Shown here: positions 8,281-17,286 of the stretch, piece by piece
Position numbering within the stretch: the stretch's first letter is position 1
How the letters are laid out: each line of letters opens with the position of its first letter
Assembly: GCF_900176505.1 (NCBI RefSeq)
Contig: NZ_FWYB01000012.1
Span: 50,423 to 114,422, forward strand
DNA: 64,000 nt
Direction: 5' to 3'
Origin: Pedobacter nyackensis
Lineage (GTDB): Bacteria > Bacteroidota > Bacteroidia > Sphingobacteriales > Sphingobacteriaceae
Translations under genes and position numbers: made by a program
The notes under the pieces: generated by a model
Seen by the model: the letters and a program-made list of their open reading frames with translations, nothing else
Told to the model about the DNA's origin: nothing
Database searches by the model: none

Positions 8281-9832
8281 TTTGATTGTTATTTAAATGG
8301 TTTGACATGCCCTGGCGTTGTGAAGATAGGGATATTTGGGTTAATGGATATTTTTTAGCAGAACGGTCTAAGACCACATAAATGGAGTCTTTAAATTCAT
8401 TAAGACCTGAAAGGATGATCCGGTTTGCCGATGGTCTTGAATAATGTAACACCTGTTTCAGGTGACGGTTTGTTCTGCTTTTATTTTGCAGATACAACAC
8501 GTGTTTAACGGTATCGGCCTTATAGTAGTACCAATGCCTTCCAGCCATCCCGCTGGATTCCCAGGTGATGTTTAAATCCCGTTGTGCAGGATCTTTCTTC
8601 CTGTGTTTCTTTTCGGGATCTCCGTAACGGCGGATATCTCCCTGCCAGTGAAAATGCCATTTTCCATCGTAGACTTCGGTTCTTCTCGGGTAACTTCCGG
8701 CAGCAAACATTTCAATGTCCTGCGGACGGTTGGCCAGCTTGATGCTGATGGACGACCAGTCTTCAAAGGTCACATCATGCCAGCGGATTGAATCCTGCTG
8801 AGAATAGGGAACTACCTTATTGTTCAGCTTAAATTCCGTCACTTCGTAAAAACCCGCTGAACCTTTCAGGCCCGGCGTGTTAGGGATTTTATAAAAGTCG
8901 TTGTGGGTGTAGCCGTAGACTTCCAAAATGAAGAACAGGACCACAAACACGAAGTTGAATGCATATTTAACAGCCAGCCGCGCATATTTTTGCCAGGCTA
9001 TTTTAAACTTTGGATAATAATGCACAATCCGGGCATCCTGTTCCTTTACAATCAGGCTCCACACGCCGGGAACGTCATGCCAGAGGATAAACATAGAAAG
9101 CATGGCCATAGCTGCACTGGGTACCTGCTCGCCGATATCGTAAGCATGATTGGAAATGGCAATGTTACCAAATACAATCAGGGTAATAGCGGCACCAATG
9201 CCGGTTGTGCGCCTGAAAAGCAGTAAAAAGCCGCCGATAAATTCTGCGAAGCCCAGGAATACTTCATAGCGCGGCGCAACGCTAATGGCTTCCCAGTACA
9301 GTCTTTTGGCAAAGAAATCGATCAGCTCCGTATTCCACAATCCTTCGTATTCCCGGGGCATTTGCATCACAAACAGCTTTTTGTAGCCCCAGCCAATTCC
9401 TGCATAAGCAACACGGTACCTGGCGAATACCCTGACCCAATAATATAACAAATTGTACTGCGTACGCTGTTGATCCAGCGCGGTCCAGATGATGCCCCCA
9501 ATGATGGCGATGAGCAGGATAAAGGGGAAGTTGATATAGCTGGCCGGGCCAAAAAAGCCGCTGGCTGAAAATATATTGATAAACTGGGGATTGAAAAAGG
9601 CGACAACCTCTGTCAGTTCCCTGTAGGTCAGATGCGCGTAGTCAAAATGATAGATCATCCTGTAAAACCCGGTATCCAGAGGGAAACAAAATAGGGTAAC
9701 GAAAATGAACGCAATTCTGAACGCTATTTTCTGTGTTTCTGTCCAGCGCTCGTTATTGTAAATCCCGGCTGCTGCCTGCCTGGCTGCAGGCTGCCCACTT
9801 ATGGGCCTGGCTGTTAATGTTTCTGTCGACAT
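8261..9832 (-). CDS. DoxX-like membrane protein, third tandem copy (523 aa)
   Basis: This is the third of three adjacent paralogues. Residues about 30-290 hold several membrane helices with the DoxX-like core (YRVAYAGIGWGYKKLFVMQMP, YEVFLGFAEFIGGFLLLFRRT, IAISNHAYD). After the last helix comes an extracytoplasmic domain of about 200 residues with FYEVTEFKLNNKVVPYSQQ, HWYYYKADTVKHVLYLQNK and HYSRPSANRIIL, present in all three copies. DoxX-family proteins include a subunit of archaeal thiosulfate:quinone oxidoreductase, but most are uncharacterised. This copy has the longest C-terminal region, with an extra loop. It overlaps the flavoprotein gene, suggesting they work together. Confidence 0.8.
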   Translation of the reverse strand: MSTETLTARPISGQPAARQAAAGIYNNERWTETQKIAFRIAFIFVTLFCFPLDTGFYRMIYHFDYAHLTYRELTEVVAFFNPQFINIFSASGFFGPASYINFPFILLIAIIGGIIWTALDQQRTQYNLLYYWVRVFARYRVAYAGIGWGYKKLFVMQMPREYEGLWNTELIDFFAKRLYWEAISVAPRYEVFLGFAEFIGGFLLLFRRTTGIGAAITLIVFGNIAISNHAYDIGEQVPSAAMAMLSMFILWHDVPGVWSLIVKEQDARIVHYYPKFKIAWQKYARLAVKYAFNFVFVVLFFILEVYGYTHNDFYKIPNTPGLKGSAGFYEVTEFKLNNKVVPYSQQDSIRWHDVTFEDWSSISIKLANRPQDIEMFAAGSYPRRTEVYDGKWHFHWQGDIRRYGDPEKKHRKKDPAQRDLNITWESSGMAGRHWYYYKADTVKHVLYLQNKSRTNRHLKQVLHYSRPSANRIILSGLNEFKDSIYVVLDRSAKKYPLTQISLSSQRQGMSNHLNNNQIEQNRF

Positions 9833-9854
9833 ATCTTATTAATCTTAAAATCAA

Positions 9855-11327
9855 TCAGGGCTGCACGATCACAGACTTTTCCCGGTTTTGATAGAGTGGA
9901 TAAGTTTTATTTTTCCTGTTCAATACAATGTATATGCTGTCCTGATGTTCATTTTTGCCCCATAAAATGAGCTGGGACGCCGATGGACGTGAATAATGAA
10001 GGTCTAATTTCTGATGGGCATATACCTTGTTTTTATTTTGCAGATGCAGCACCTGGTTCACTGTGTCCGCTTCGTAATAAAAGTGCCTGCGGCCACCACC
10101 GGTACCCGCCGATTCGTAAGTCCGGTCTACATCCTTAAACTGCTTGCCACGCCCGGCCTCGCCATGGATCATGAAGGTATTAAACACCGAAAAGGATAAG
10201 GTTGACCATTTTTCGAAGGTAACATCCTGCCACCGTAAGGAATCGACCGGTGAATAAGGGATGACTTTATTGTTGATCCGGAACTCCGAAACATCATATA
10301 ATCCTCTAGCATTCGTCAGTCCCGGACGGGAAGGCACTTTGTAAGAATCATGTTTGTAATTTTGCCAATGCAGGTAGGCGCTGGTCACAAAGAAAAATCC
10401 GAATACAAAGATCTTGAACGTGATACGGCCGTACTTCTGCCAGGGTTTACTAAATGAGGGATAGCTGATTCCGAGTTTAGCACTTTCTTCCTTTACAATT
10501 AGTTTCCAGACCGCAGGGATGTATCGCCACAATACAAAAGCACCGCCCAGCGCAAAGAAGGATGCCGCCAGATGGATGCCCCCGTCATAGGCATGGTTCG
10601 CAAAAGCGATGTTGCCGATCATGGCCAGCGATAGAGCCGCACCCAATGCCCTGGTCTGCCTGAAAAATAAAAAGCCCATAATGAGCAATTCTGCGAACCC
10701 GGCAAAAATTTCATAATCATGTACAAAACTGAACTGGATCCAGTAGAGTTTCTGGGCCACAAAATCGCCGAACGGGGTATTGAGCTGTGTGAGCGCCAGT
10801 TCGGGCATCTGGGTAGGGAAGACCTTTGAGAAGGTCAGCCCCTGCAGCTGTATGACCATCGAATAACTGACACCTGCGGCTAAAAAGTAATATAGGGTAT
10901 CATAGTTTCTTCTCTTTCTGTCGAACAGTCCCCACAATGCCGCGCCGGCCAGTCCTATGACAAAAGCCAGTCCCCAGTTCACATAGCTGGCCAGTCCAAA
11001 TTCACCGCTTTCGGGATAGATGGTCAGAAGACTTTGCTTTGATATCGGAATTCCACCGGTATCATTGGCACCCGGACGCTTACCAGCCACCTTAATCGGA
11101 TTAAAGGAGGAGCCGCTAAGCCTGCCGATATCCCTGATGTGCAGATGCGCCCAGTCGGTGGTAAACCATTGCCGGTAATAGGCCGTGTTCAGGGGGACAA
11201 TCAGCACAAAGAAAAAGATGAAAAATGTACGGAAAAAGTACTTTTCAACAGGCGTCCAGCTTTTTTCTGCAACGGACTGCTCCAACGTTATTGTAGCTTC
11301 GGATGTTGTTGTAGCTTCAGCGATCAT
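9855..11327 (-). CDS. DoxX-like membrane protein, second tandem copy (490 aa)
   Basis: Same architecture as its neighbours: multiple membrane helices (YFFRTFFIFFFVLIVPLNTAYYRQ near residues 28-50, later YEIFAGFAELLIMGFLFFRQT and IGNIAFANHAYDGG), then a C-terminal extracytoplasmic domain (LYDVSEFRINNKVIPYSP, RRHFYYEADTVNQVLHLQNKN, HYSRPSASQLILWG). It contains an insertion near residues 70-105 not seen in the first copy. The gap to the first copy is only 3 nt and to the third 22 nt, so all are one transcript. The function of the shared C-terminal domain is not known to me. Confidence 0.8.
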   Translation of the reverse strand: MIAEATTTSEATITLEQSVAEKSWTPVEKYFFRTFFIFFFVLIVPLNTAYYRQWFTTDWAHLHIRDIGRLSGSSFNPIKVAGKRPGANDTGGIPISKQSLLTIYPESGEFGLASYVNWGLAFVIGLAGAALWGLFDRKRRNYDTLYYFLAAGVSYSMVIQLQGLTFSKVFPTQMPELALTQLNTPFGDFVAQKLYWIQFSFVHDYEIFAGFAELLIMGFLFFRQTRALGAALSLAMIGNIAFANHAYDGGIHLAASFFALGGAFVLWRYIPAVWKLIVKEESAKLGISYPSFSKPWQKYGRITFKIFVFGFFFVTSAYLHWQNYKHDSYKVPSRPGLTNARGLYDVSEFRINNKVIPYSPVDSLRWQDVTFEKWSTLSFSVFNTFMIHGEAGRGKQFKDVDRTYESAGTGGGRRHFYYEADTVNQVLHLQNKNKVYAHQKLDLHYSRPSASQLILWGKNEHQDSIYIVLNRKNKTYPLYQNREKSVIVQP

Positions 11328-11330
11328 CTT

Positions 11331-12662
11331 TTACAGTTTAATTGGTTTTCTGCGTCCTTCAAACAACAGGTATTTCTTCTGGATCTTCTCCAGAACGGCA
11401 TAAACTGAGTCTTTCCTTTCGTTTATGCCCTCAACCACAATCGTAGAATCATTTAGGAACTGATACGCCAGAGTGTAGCGTTCTGCCGGGTAATTCTTGT
11501 TCTTATTTCGGAGCTCCAGCTGATGACGAACCGTGTCAGCCGTATAGGCGTAATAGCGACGGCCACCAATGCCTGCCGATTCATAGTTGCGGTCGATATC
11601 CTGCTGATGAAAGCCATCACCCGTAGAAAGATCCAGTTCAATTGGCTTCGCCGTCTTGATGCTGATGGTCGCCCATTTTTCAAAGACAACATTTTGCCAG
11701 CGGTTGGTATCGGTTTTGGAATAAGGGATGGTCTGGTTGTTTAACTTAAATTCCCGGACGTTATAATACCCATAACTACCTTTTATACCGGCCGTTTGTG
11801 GAATCTTATAGGGATTGGAGCTATAATTGGCATAAGTACTAACGCCTAAAGCCAGGATAAATAAAACCGCCAGGGCCTTAAGCGCTGATCTTACCTTCCC
11901 GAAGCTTTGGCTTAAAATAGGCTGGAATTTGTTGGCGATGGTATACTTCTGCAAGACCAGCAAATTGTATAGCCTGGGTAAATCATAGGCAAACAGTACT
12001 GCCGCTATTGTGGTCAGGTAAGCACTGTACACCTCCTGTCCCGCATCGTAAGCCAGATTTGCCACAAACACATTCCCTGTAAAGCCCAATATAATTCCCG
12101 AACCGAAAGTTGCGGTACGCCTGCACAGCAGCAGCCCCCCGGCCAGCACTTCAACCGCGCCGAGAAATACTTCATAAGGCTGCGTAATCCCTAAAGTATG
12201 GAAATAGATTTTCCAGGGAAGGAAGTCGCCGTAATTGGTATGCAGGTTACTGAGCGAAGGGTAGGGCATCTGCAGGGGAAAGAGTTTAATAAAACCGAAA
12301 GCAATGATGCCGATGGCCAGCCGGTACCGCAAGACGACACGCAGCCAATAGTACAACTTGTCGTAGTCTGTTTTTTCATCTTTAAAGATCAGCGGCCACG
12401 CGATTGTTCCAGCTCCCGCGATCAGAAAGGCAATCAACCAGTTGGCATAACTGGTTAATGAAAAGAACTGAGGGGAATAGGTGGTCAGCTTAAACAGGTC
12501 AAAAAAGGAAAAGTTGGACCAGTTGCTGAAAAGGTCGCGGTAAAACTTCCAGTCTAAGGGCACAACCTGGATAAAAAAGTAAAGAAAGAGCAAACGCAAC
12601 AGTACCTTTTCGTAGTTTTTCCAGTTGGCAGGCCGTCCCGCAGTCGTATTAAATAAATGCAT
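11331..12662 (-). CDS. DoxX-like membrane protein, first tandem copy (443 aa)
   Basis: The shortest of the three paralogues. Membrane helices run from about residue 20 to 285, with the core IKLFPLQMP, YEVFLGAVEVLAGGLLLCRRT and GNVFVANLAYDAGQ. The C-terminal domain begins with PQTAGIKGSYGYYNVREF and includes YAYTADTVRHQLELRNKNK. It starts 18 nt after the susD stop, directly tying the DoxX cluster to outer-membrane import. The conserved YESAG.GG..(Y/H)(Y)xY.ADTV block in the tail is shared with the other copies and suggests a common ligand or partner at the periplasmic face. Confidence 0.8.
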   Translation of the reverse strand: MHLFNTTAGRPANWKNYEKVLLRLLFLYFFIQVVPLDWKFYRDLFSNWSNFSFFDLFKLTTYSPQFFSLTSYANWLIAFLIAGAGTIAWPLIFKDEKTDYDKLYYWLRVVLRYRLAIGIIAFGFIKLFPLQMPYPSLSNLHTNYGDFLPWKIYFHTLGITQPYEVFLGAVEVLAGGLLLCRRTATFGSGIILGFTGNVFVANLAYDAGQEVYSAYLTTIAAVLFAYDLPRLYNLLVLQKYTIANKFQPILSQSFGKVRSALKALAVLFILALGVSTYANYSSNPYKIPQTAGIKGSYGYYNVREFKLNNQTIPYSKTDTNRWQNVVFEKWATISIKTAKPIELDLSTGDGFHQQDIDRNYESAGIGGRRYYAYTADTVRHQLELRNKNKNYPAERYTLAYQFLNDSTIVVEGINERKDSVYAVLEKIQKKYLLFEGRRKPIKL

Positions 12663-12680
12663 AGCTTTAATCTTTAAGGA

Positions 12681-14054
12681 TTAATAATCTTTATTCTGTT
12701 CCAGGTTAGGATCCAGCTGGATCTGGGTAACCGGTATCGGGAAGACATATTCATGGTCCGATACTTTGGTGTTGGGATCTAATGCTTCAAGCACAGCTTT
12801 TGCCCTGCCTGTTCTGGCCAGGTCAAACCACCTGTGCGCTTCCCAGGCAAACTCTATCCGCCGTTCATTTTCGATAGCCAGCAGAATCTGCTCTTTGGTA
12901 ACAGCGGTAGAAGGTAAAATTCCCGCCCGGTCCCTTACCTGGTTCAAATCGGACAATGCACCGGTGCTGGCAGATAAATTGTTTAGCTGCGCCCGGGCTT
13001 CTGCACGGATCAGGTACAGCTCCGCTATTCTGAAAATATAGGTAGGGTCGGTTGCATCTTTCCGGTAATACAGGTTCCCGAACCAATTGGTGATCCCGCT
13101 TTGCGTAACACTGCCAATCAGTGCGCTCCTTCCGCCTGATACCGCAGGATCATTAAGCAGCTGTACAAACCGGTCGTTTGGCGCATAGCGGTATTGTCCG
13201 CCGTTGGTCGAGTGCTGCATCTGGGTGCGGATGGCGTTAGGATTGAGCACGCTGTACTGCAATTCAAAGATGGATTCTTTGCTGGCGCTTACATTGTTGG
13301 CAAACCAGGCGCTGAAAGGTTTAACCAGGGTATAATCTGCCGTTTTATCAATCAGTTTGGTAGCGTATTCTTCTGCCAGTGCCCACTCTTTTTTATAAAG
13401 ATGCAGCCTTGCCCTTAGTGCCCACACGGTACGTTTGGTTGCCCTGATCCTGTTCAGCGCATCGGGTAACAGCAATTCGGCATCTTCCAGGTCTTTCTGT
13501 ACCTGCGCATAGGTTTGCTCCAGCGTACTTCTTTTTACTTTAGGACGGCTATCCAATGATACCGTTGGCTCCAGAATGAGCTGTACGCCGCCCCAGGCCC
13601 TGGCCAGGTCAAAGTAAGCCAGGGCTCTGATAAATTTAGCTTCACCCACGTATTGGTTTTTAAGCGCTGTCGTCAGCAGGGGATCCGTCACGCCGGGTAC
13701 TTTGCTGATCACATGGTTGGCCCGGTTGATGGTATTGTAAATGGCAATCCAGGCCGTGTTGAAGAATACTTCATCGGTTCTGAAATTTATATTGACCAGG
13801 TTGGCCGAGCCACCGGTAGTCAGGTTTTTCACATCCCCGCTGGGAAAATAGCCTAAGGTGACATAGGTTTCGCCGTAATACCCGGAGTTACCCATTTGCC
13901 GGTAGACTGCTCTTAATGCGGTTTCACTTGATCCCTTGTCATATATAGGGTTTTCATCTGATACGGCGTTGACCGGCTCGGTGGTCAGGAACTTCTCGCA
14001 GGAACTGAGGGAGATCAGCAGCAAGGAGAAAAGGATATATTTTATCGTGTTCAT
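12681..14054 (-). CDS. SusD/RagB-type outer-membrane lipoprotein
   Basis: The 457-aa product has a lipoprotein signal peptide with the lipid-attachment Cys at residue 19 (ISLSSC). It has SusD-family features: FVRALAYFDLARAWGGV-like TPR helix (here KFIRALAYFDLARAWGGVQ), RAEARAQLNN, and the C-terminal IENERRIEFAWEAHRWFDLARTG and YVFPIPVTQIQLDPNLEQN blocks. SusD proteins form the lid over the SusC barrel and bind the ligand at the cell surface. It lies 19 nt downstream of susC. The adjacent operon has no glycoside hydrolase, so its ligand is probably not a typical polysaccharide. Confidence 0.95.
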   Translation of the reverse strand: MNTIKYILFSLLLISLSSCEKFLTTEPVNAVSDENPIYDKGSSETALRAVYRQMGNSGYYGETYVTLGYFPSGDVKNLTTGGSANLVNINFRTDEVFFNTAWIAIYNTINRANHVISKVPGVTDPLLTTALKNQYVGEAKFIRALAYFDLARAWGGVQLILEPTVSLDSRPKVKRSTLEQTYAQVQKDLEDAELLLPDALNRIRATKRTVWALRARLHLYKKEWALAEEYATKLIDKTADYTLVKPFSAWFANNVSASKESIFELQYSVLNPNAIRTQMQHSTNGGQYRYAPNDRFVQLLNDPAVSGGRSALIGSVTQSGITNWFGNLYYRKDATDPTYIFRIAELYLIRAEARAQLNNLSASTGALSDLNQVRDRAGILPSTAVTKEQILLAIENERRIEFAWEAHRWFDLARTGRAKAVLEALDPNTKVSDHEYVFPIPVTQIQLDPNLEQNKDY

Positions 14055-14073
14055 GTCAGTGTTTTTTTAATGA

Positions 14074-17000
14074 TTATAGGGTTAGGTTGACGCCCAGCTG
14101 CACCGTCCGGGGTTGTGGAGGGGTACCGTAATCGTAGCCCTGTATGTTCTGTGTACCCAGGTTGGATTCTGGATCTGCACCGGTATATTTAGTGAACAAC
14201 AGCAGGTTGCTGCCGATCAGGTAAAACCTTAGCTTTTCAATTCCGGCCCTGGAGGTAAAGCCTTTCGGTAAGGTATATCCAAGGGTTAGGGAACGCAACC
14301 TCAGGAATGAGGCATCCTCAAAAAAGCGGCTGTTCTCTTGCCTGGCATAGTTGGCATCTGTTAATTTTGGTGTATTGGTGATTTGTCCGGGACTGGTCCA
14401 GCGGTCCAGCTGGCTTTTCAGCAATACGCGTCCTGCATCCAGTGTACCTCCTGTTTCACCCAGCATCCTGTTGTGGTTCCAGATGTAGTTGCCATAAGAA
14501 AAAGTGAAGAACACACCCAGGTCCAATCCTTTATACGTGAAATTATTGGTCAGTCCCCCAAAAAACTTAGGCCAGGTGCTGCCCACGATCTGCCGGTCAT
14601 CGGCTGTGATCTTACCATCCTTGTTGTAATCGTCAAATATGGCATCGCCGTTATCCGGGTTGACAGACAATTGCTTGTACAGCCAGTAAGAGTACAACTC
14701 TTTTCCCTGCTGTAAGCGGATCAGGTCTCTTCCCGCAAAGGGAATGTCGGCAGGTATCTTTTCAATGGTATTCTTATTTCTGGCAATGTTGAAATCTGTT
14801 TTCCAGGTAAAGCCGGTCGTTCTCAGGTTGGTGGAATTGATGGCCAGTTCAAAGCCTTTGTTGCTGATCTCGCCAAAGTTGGTGAGGTAGGAGGAGAAGC
14901 CGGAAGATCCCGGAACGGCCACCTGCAGCAGTGCATCACTGGTGTATTTGTTGTAATAGTTGAACTCGATATTCAGTTTGTCTTCCAAAAAGCCAATGTC
15001 GAGCCCGGTACTGAACTGTGCGGTACTTTCCCATTTCAGGTTAGGATTGGCCAGTTGTAAAGGGGCCGTTCCGGGAAGCTCTGGGCCGCTTGCAACATCT
15101 GCATAGCCAAAACCACCTGTCCACAAACCCTGGGAAGCAAAATCATTGATCCCCGCCTGGTTTCCGGTGATCCCGTAGCTGATCCTGTATTTTAAATTAC
15201 TGATCAGGGAAACATCTTTCAGGAAATTCTCTTCTTTTATCCGCCATGCGGCACCAACTGCCGGGAAATAGCCCCACTTCTTGTTCTTGCCAAATTTTGA
15301 AGAACCGTCTGCCCTTACCGTAAATTCTGCATAGTATTTTCCTGCATAATTGTAATCCGCCCGAGAGAAAAAGGAGGCCAATGTGCTGTTTGTCATAAAC
15401 TGCGCCGCAACTTGTGTGGCTGCCGAAGAGATCTGCGTATATGAGTTATTAGGGAAATTGGTACCCGTAGCAGATACGTTCTTCACTTCTATACCTTGTA
15501 AGGTATTCCCGATCAGTATACCGAAGCTGTGCTTACCGGCCTTGTCGTTGTAAGCTAAAGTCTGCTCGTTAATGGCGGTCGACGACTGCGTGATACTTTG
15601 CGTTCCCCGGCCTCCGCTATTGCCCAGAATGGTGCGGGTATCCCAGTATTCATTTTCCTCGTAGTTGTTGTAATCCACACCAAAGGTAGAGCGGAACTTT
15701 AACTTAGGCGTGATCGCATAATCCAGGTAAATGTTGCCGGTATAATGATAGCTGTTGGACCATAGATTTACCGTGCTGGTGAGCACATCAATGTTGTCGA
15801 AATTCACCCATTTTAATGGTGTGCCGTTCGCATCGAAGATGGGGAGGTAAGTGGGTATATTTAAGGAGGCCTGCAGCAGCGTTCCGTTGGCCCCGTTTGC
15901 AGGGCGTGCCTGGTCACGGTGACTTCTGGAAACGGCATTACTGGTACCGATGGAGATTTTATCATTCAGTTTATGATCCAGGTTAACCTTTAAGCTGGCC
16001 CTGTCGAACGACATCGGTTTCCAGATGGATTCCTGATCTGTATAACCGCCGCCCAGGTAGAAGCGTGTCCTGTCGGATCCGCCCTGAAGGGACAGGTCGT
16101 AACTGCGCAACGTTGCCTTACGGTTCAGATAGCTCATGCGGTCGTAGGTAGGCTGCGTTTCTGGCAAGCCCCTTCCGGCAACGCCGTTGATCACCTCGCC
16201 GGCTGGCCTGAAAGGTTGTGGTTTGCCCATATTCCGGCTATACTCATTCACCAGCGCAGCATGCTCCGCACCGGTAGTGGTTTTCCAGATGCGGTCTTCC
16301 GGTGCCCATCCTAAGCCTTCGGAGCCATTAAACTCTATCCTGGTCTTTTGTCCGTAGGTCCCTCTTTTTGTGGTAACCAATACCACCCCATTGGCGCCCC
16401 GCGACCCATAAATGGCAATCGCAGTGGCATCTTTCAAGATTTCGATACTCTCAATATCCGAAGGATTGATGTCCGAAAGGGGGGAGGTTCCCCTGTCCTG
16501 GCCTATATTCTGGAGACTGCCGTTGTTTACCCATACCCCGTCAATGATGTACAAGGGGTCATTAGTGGCATTGATGGAAGTAGCGCCCCTTACGCGGATA
16601 AATATATCAGATCCGGGTACGCCTGTATTTGAACTGATCTGCACGCCAGCGGCCTTTCCCTGTAGCTGTGCATCAAAACTTGCTTCAGGAATGTTTTTCG
16701 TTCCCGATGGATCTATTTTGGAAACAGAACCGATCAGGTTTTTACGCTGCTGCGTAGCATAACCAATAACCACCACATCGTTAAGCTGACCGGTGTTTTC
16801 TTTGAGCTTGATTACCAGGGGACTGCTGTTCGCTATTATCGTCTTTGTTTGATAAGACAGGTGTCTGATCTCAAGTGTATATGGGAACTTTTGTCCGGTC
16901 ACGAAATCAAAGCGGCCATCGCCATCCGTTTGCACAGAATGTGTGGTTCCGGTAATGTGTACACTTACACTTGGAATGCCCTGTTTGGTCAGCGAATCGA

Positions 17001-17160
17001 TCACCTGTCCTTTGAGGGGCGAGTTGATCAGTGGCTTGGTTTGTGCGTAAGACAGGAAGGGTAATAATAACAATACTATGCTACTGATCTTCAATAGCTG
17101 TAGCTTTCTTAAGAAAGAACAGGCAGGATAGGAATGCCCGGTCTTTTTAAAATTTTGCAT
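14074..17160 (-). CDS. SusC/RagA-type TonB-dependent outer-membrane transporter
   Basis: The 1028-aa protein has an N-terminal signal segment (hydrophobic residues about 24-39, SYAQ). A carboxypeptidase-regulatory-like domain follows (GQVIDSLTKQGIPSVSVHITG), then the TonB box/plug with LNDVVVIGYATQQRKNLIGSV and ILKDATAIAIYGSRGANGVVLVTT, and a long beta-barrel ending in a hydrophobic strand (RTVQLGVNLTL). It energises uptake of a ligand presented by the SusD partner downstream. As first gene of a seven-gene operon, it is preceded by the leader peptide and hairpins described separately, which probably set its expression by cysteine supply. Confidence 0.95.
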   Translation of the reverse strand: MQNFKKTGHSYPACSFLRKLQLLKISSIVLLLLPFLSYAQTKPLINSPLKGQVIDSLTKQGIPSVSVHITGTTHSVQTDGDGRFDFVTGQKFPYTLEIRHLSYQTKTIIANSSPLVIKLKENTGQLNDVVVIGYATQQRKNLIGSVSKIDPSGTKNIPEASFDAQLQGKAAGVQISSNTGVPGSDIFIRVRGATSINATNDPLYIIDGVWVNNGSLQNIGQDRGTSPLSDINPSDIESIEILKDATAIAIYGSRGANGVVLVTTKRGTYGQKTRIEFNGSEGLGWAPEDRIWKTTTGAEHAALVNEYSRNMGKPQPFRPAGEVINGVAGRGLPETQPTYDRMSYLNRKATLRSYDLSLQGGSDRTRFYLGGGYTDQESIWKPMSFDRASLKVNLDHKLNDKISIGTSNAVSRSHRDQARPANGANGTLLQASLNIPTYLPIFDANGTPLKWVNFDNIDVLTSTVNLWSNSYHYTGNIYLDYAITPKLKFRSTFGVDYNNYEENEYWDTRTILGNSGGRGTQSITQSSTAINEQTLAYNDKAGKHSFGILIGNTLQGIEVKNVSATGTNFPNNSYTQISSAATQVAAQFMTNSTLASFFSRADYNYAGKYYAEFTVRADGSSKFGKNKKWGYFPAVGAAWRIKEENFLKDVSLISNLKYRISYGITGNQAGINDFASQGLWTGGFGYADVASGPELPGTAPLQLANPNLKWESTAQFSTGLDIGFLEDKLNIEFNYYNKYTSDALLQVAVPGSSGFSSYLTNFGEISNKGFELAINSTNLRTTGFTWKTDFNIARNKNTIEKIPADIPFAGRDLIRLQQGKELYSYWLYKQLSVNPDNGDAIFDDYNKDGKITADDRQIVGSTWPKFFGGLTNNFTYKGLDLGVFFTFSYGNYIWNHNRMLGETGGTLDAGRVLLKSQLDRWTSPGQITNTPKLTDANYARQENSRFFEDASFLRLRSLTLGYTLPKGFTSRAGIEKLRFYLIGSNLLLFTKYTGADPESNLGTQNIQGYDYGTPPQPRTVQLGVNLTL

Positions 17161-17206
17161 AACTTTAAAAAGTTTTAATTAATAAAATCTGTTGGTTAAA
17201 ACGAAC

Positions 17207-17247
17207 CGGCATTTCAGTAAGTGATTGGCGTTGCGTACTGAAGGCCG
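17207..17247 (-). terminator. leader hairpin 2, possible attenuator
   Basis: In the transcript of the minus strand, a 7-bp arm (TTCAGTA/TACTGAA) is extended by a CGGC/GCCG outer stem across a small internal loop, with a 17-nt apical loop. It is followed by GTTCGTTTT, a modest U-run, 46 nt before the susC start. It could be the terminator half of an attenuator. No mutually exclusive antiterminator could be proven by eye. Confidence 0.4.
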
Positions 17248-17251
17248 TGAT

Positions 17252-17277
17252 AAAGGCAGGATTTCAATCCTGTCTTT
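17252..17277 (-). promoter_or_regulatory. leader hairpin 1
   Basis: A 12-bp stem with a 2-nt spacer (AAAGACAGGATT / AATCCTGCCTTT in the transcript, one A-C mismatch) begins 10 nt after the leader-peptide stop codon. The trailing sequence is TTTATCACGG, too poor in U for a confident terminator. It may act as a pause or as part of an attenuator switch with the hairpin below it. On the opposite strand the mismatch would be a G-U pair. Confidence 0.4.
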
Positions 17278-17286
17278 ATTATTGAG

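Noticed and set aside
8572..9606. Several open frames on both strands inside the DoxX-like genes
   Set aside because: They overlap well-supported genes in other phases and have no motif, a usual effect of GC-rich coding DNA.
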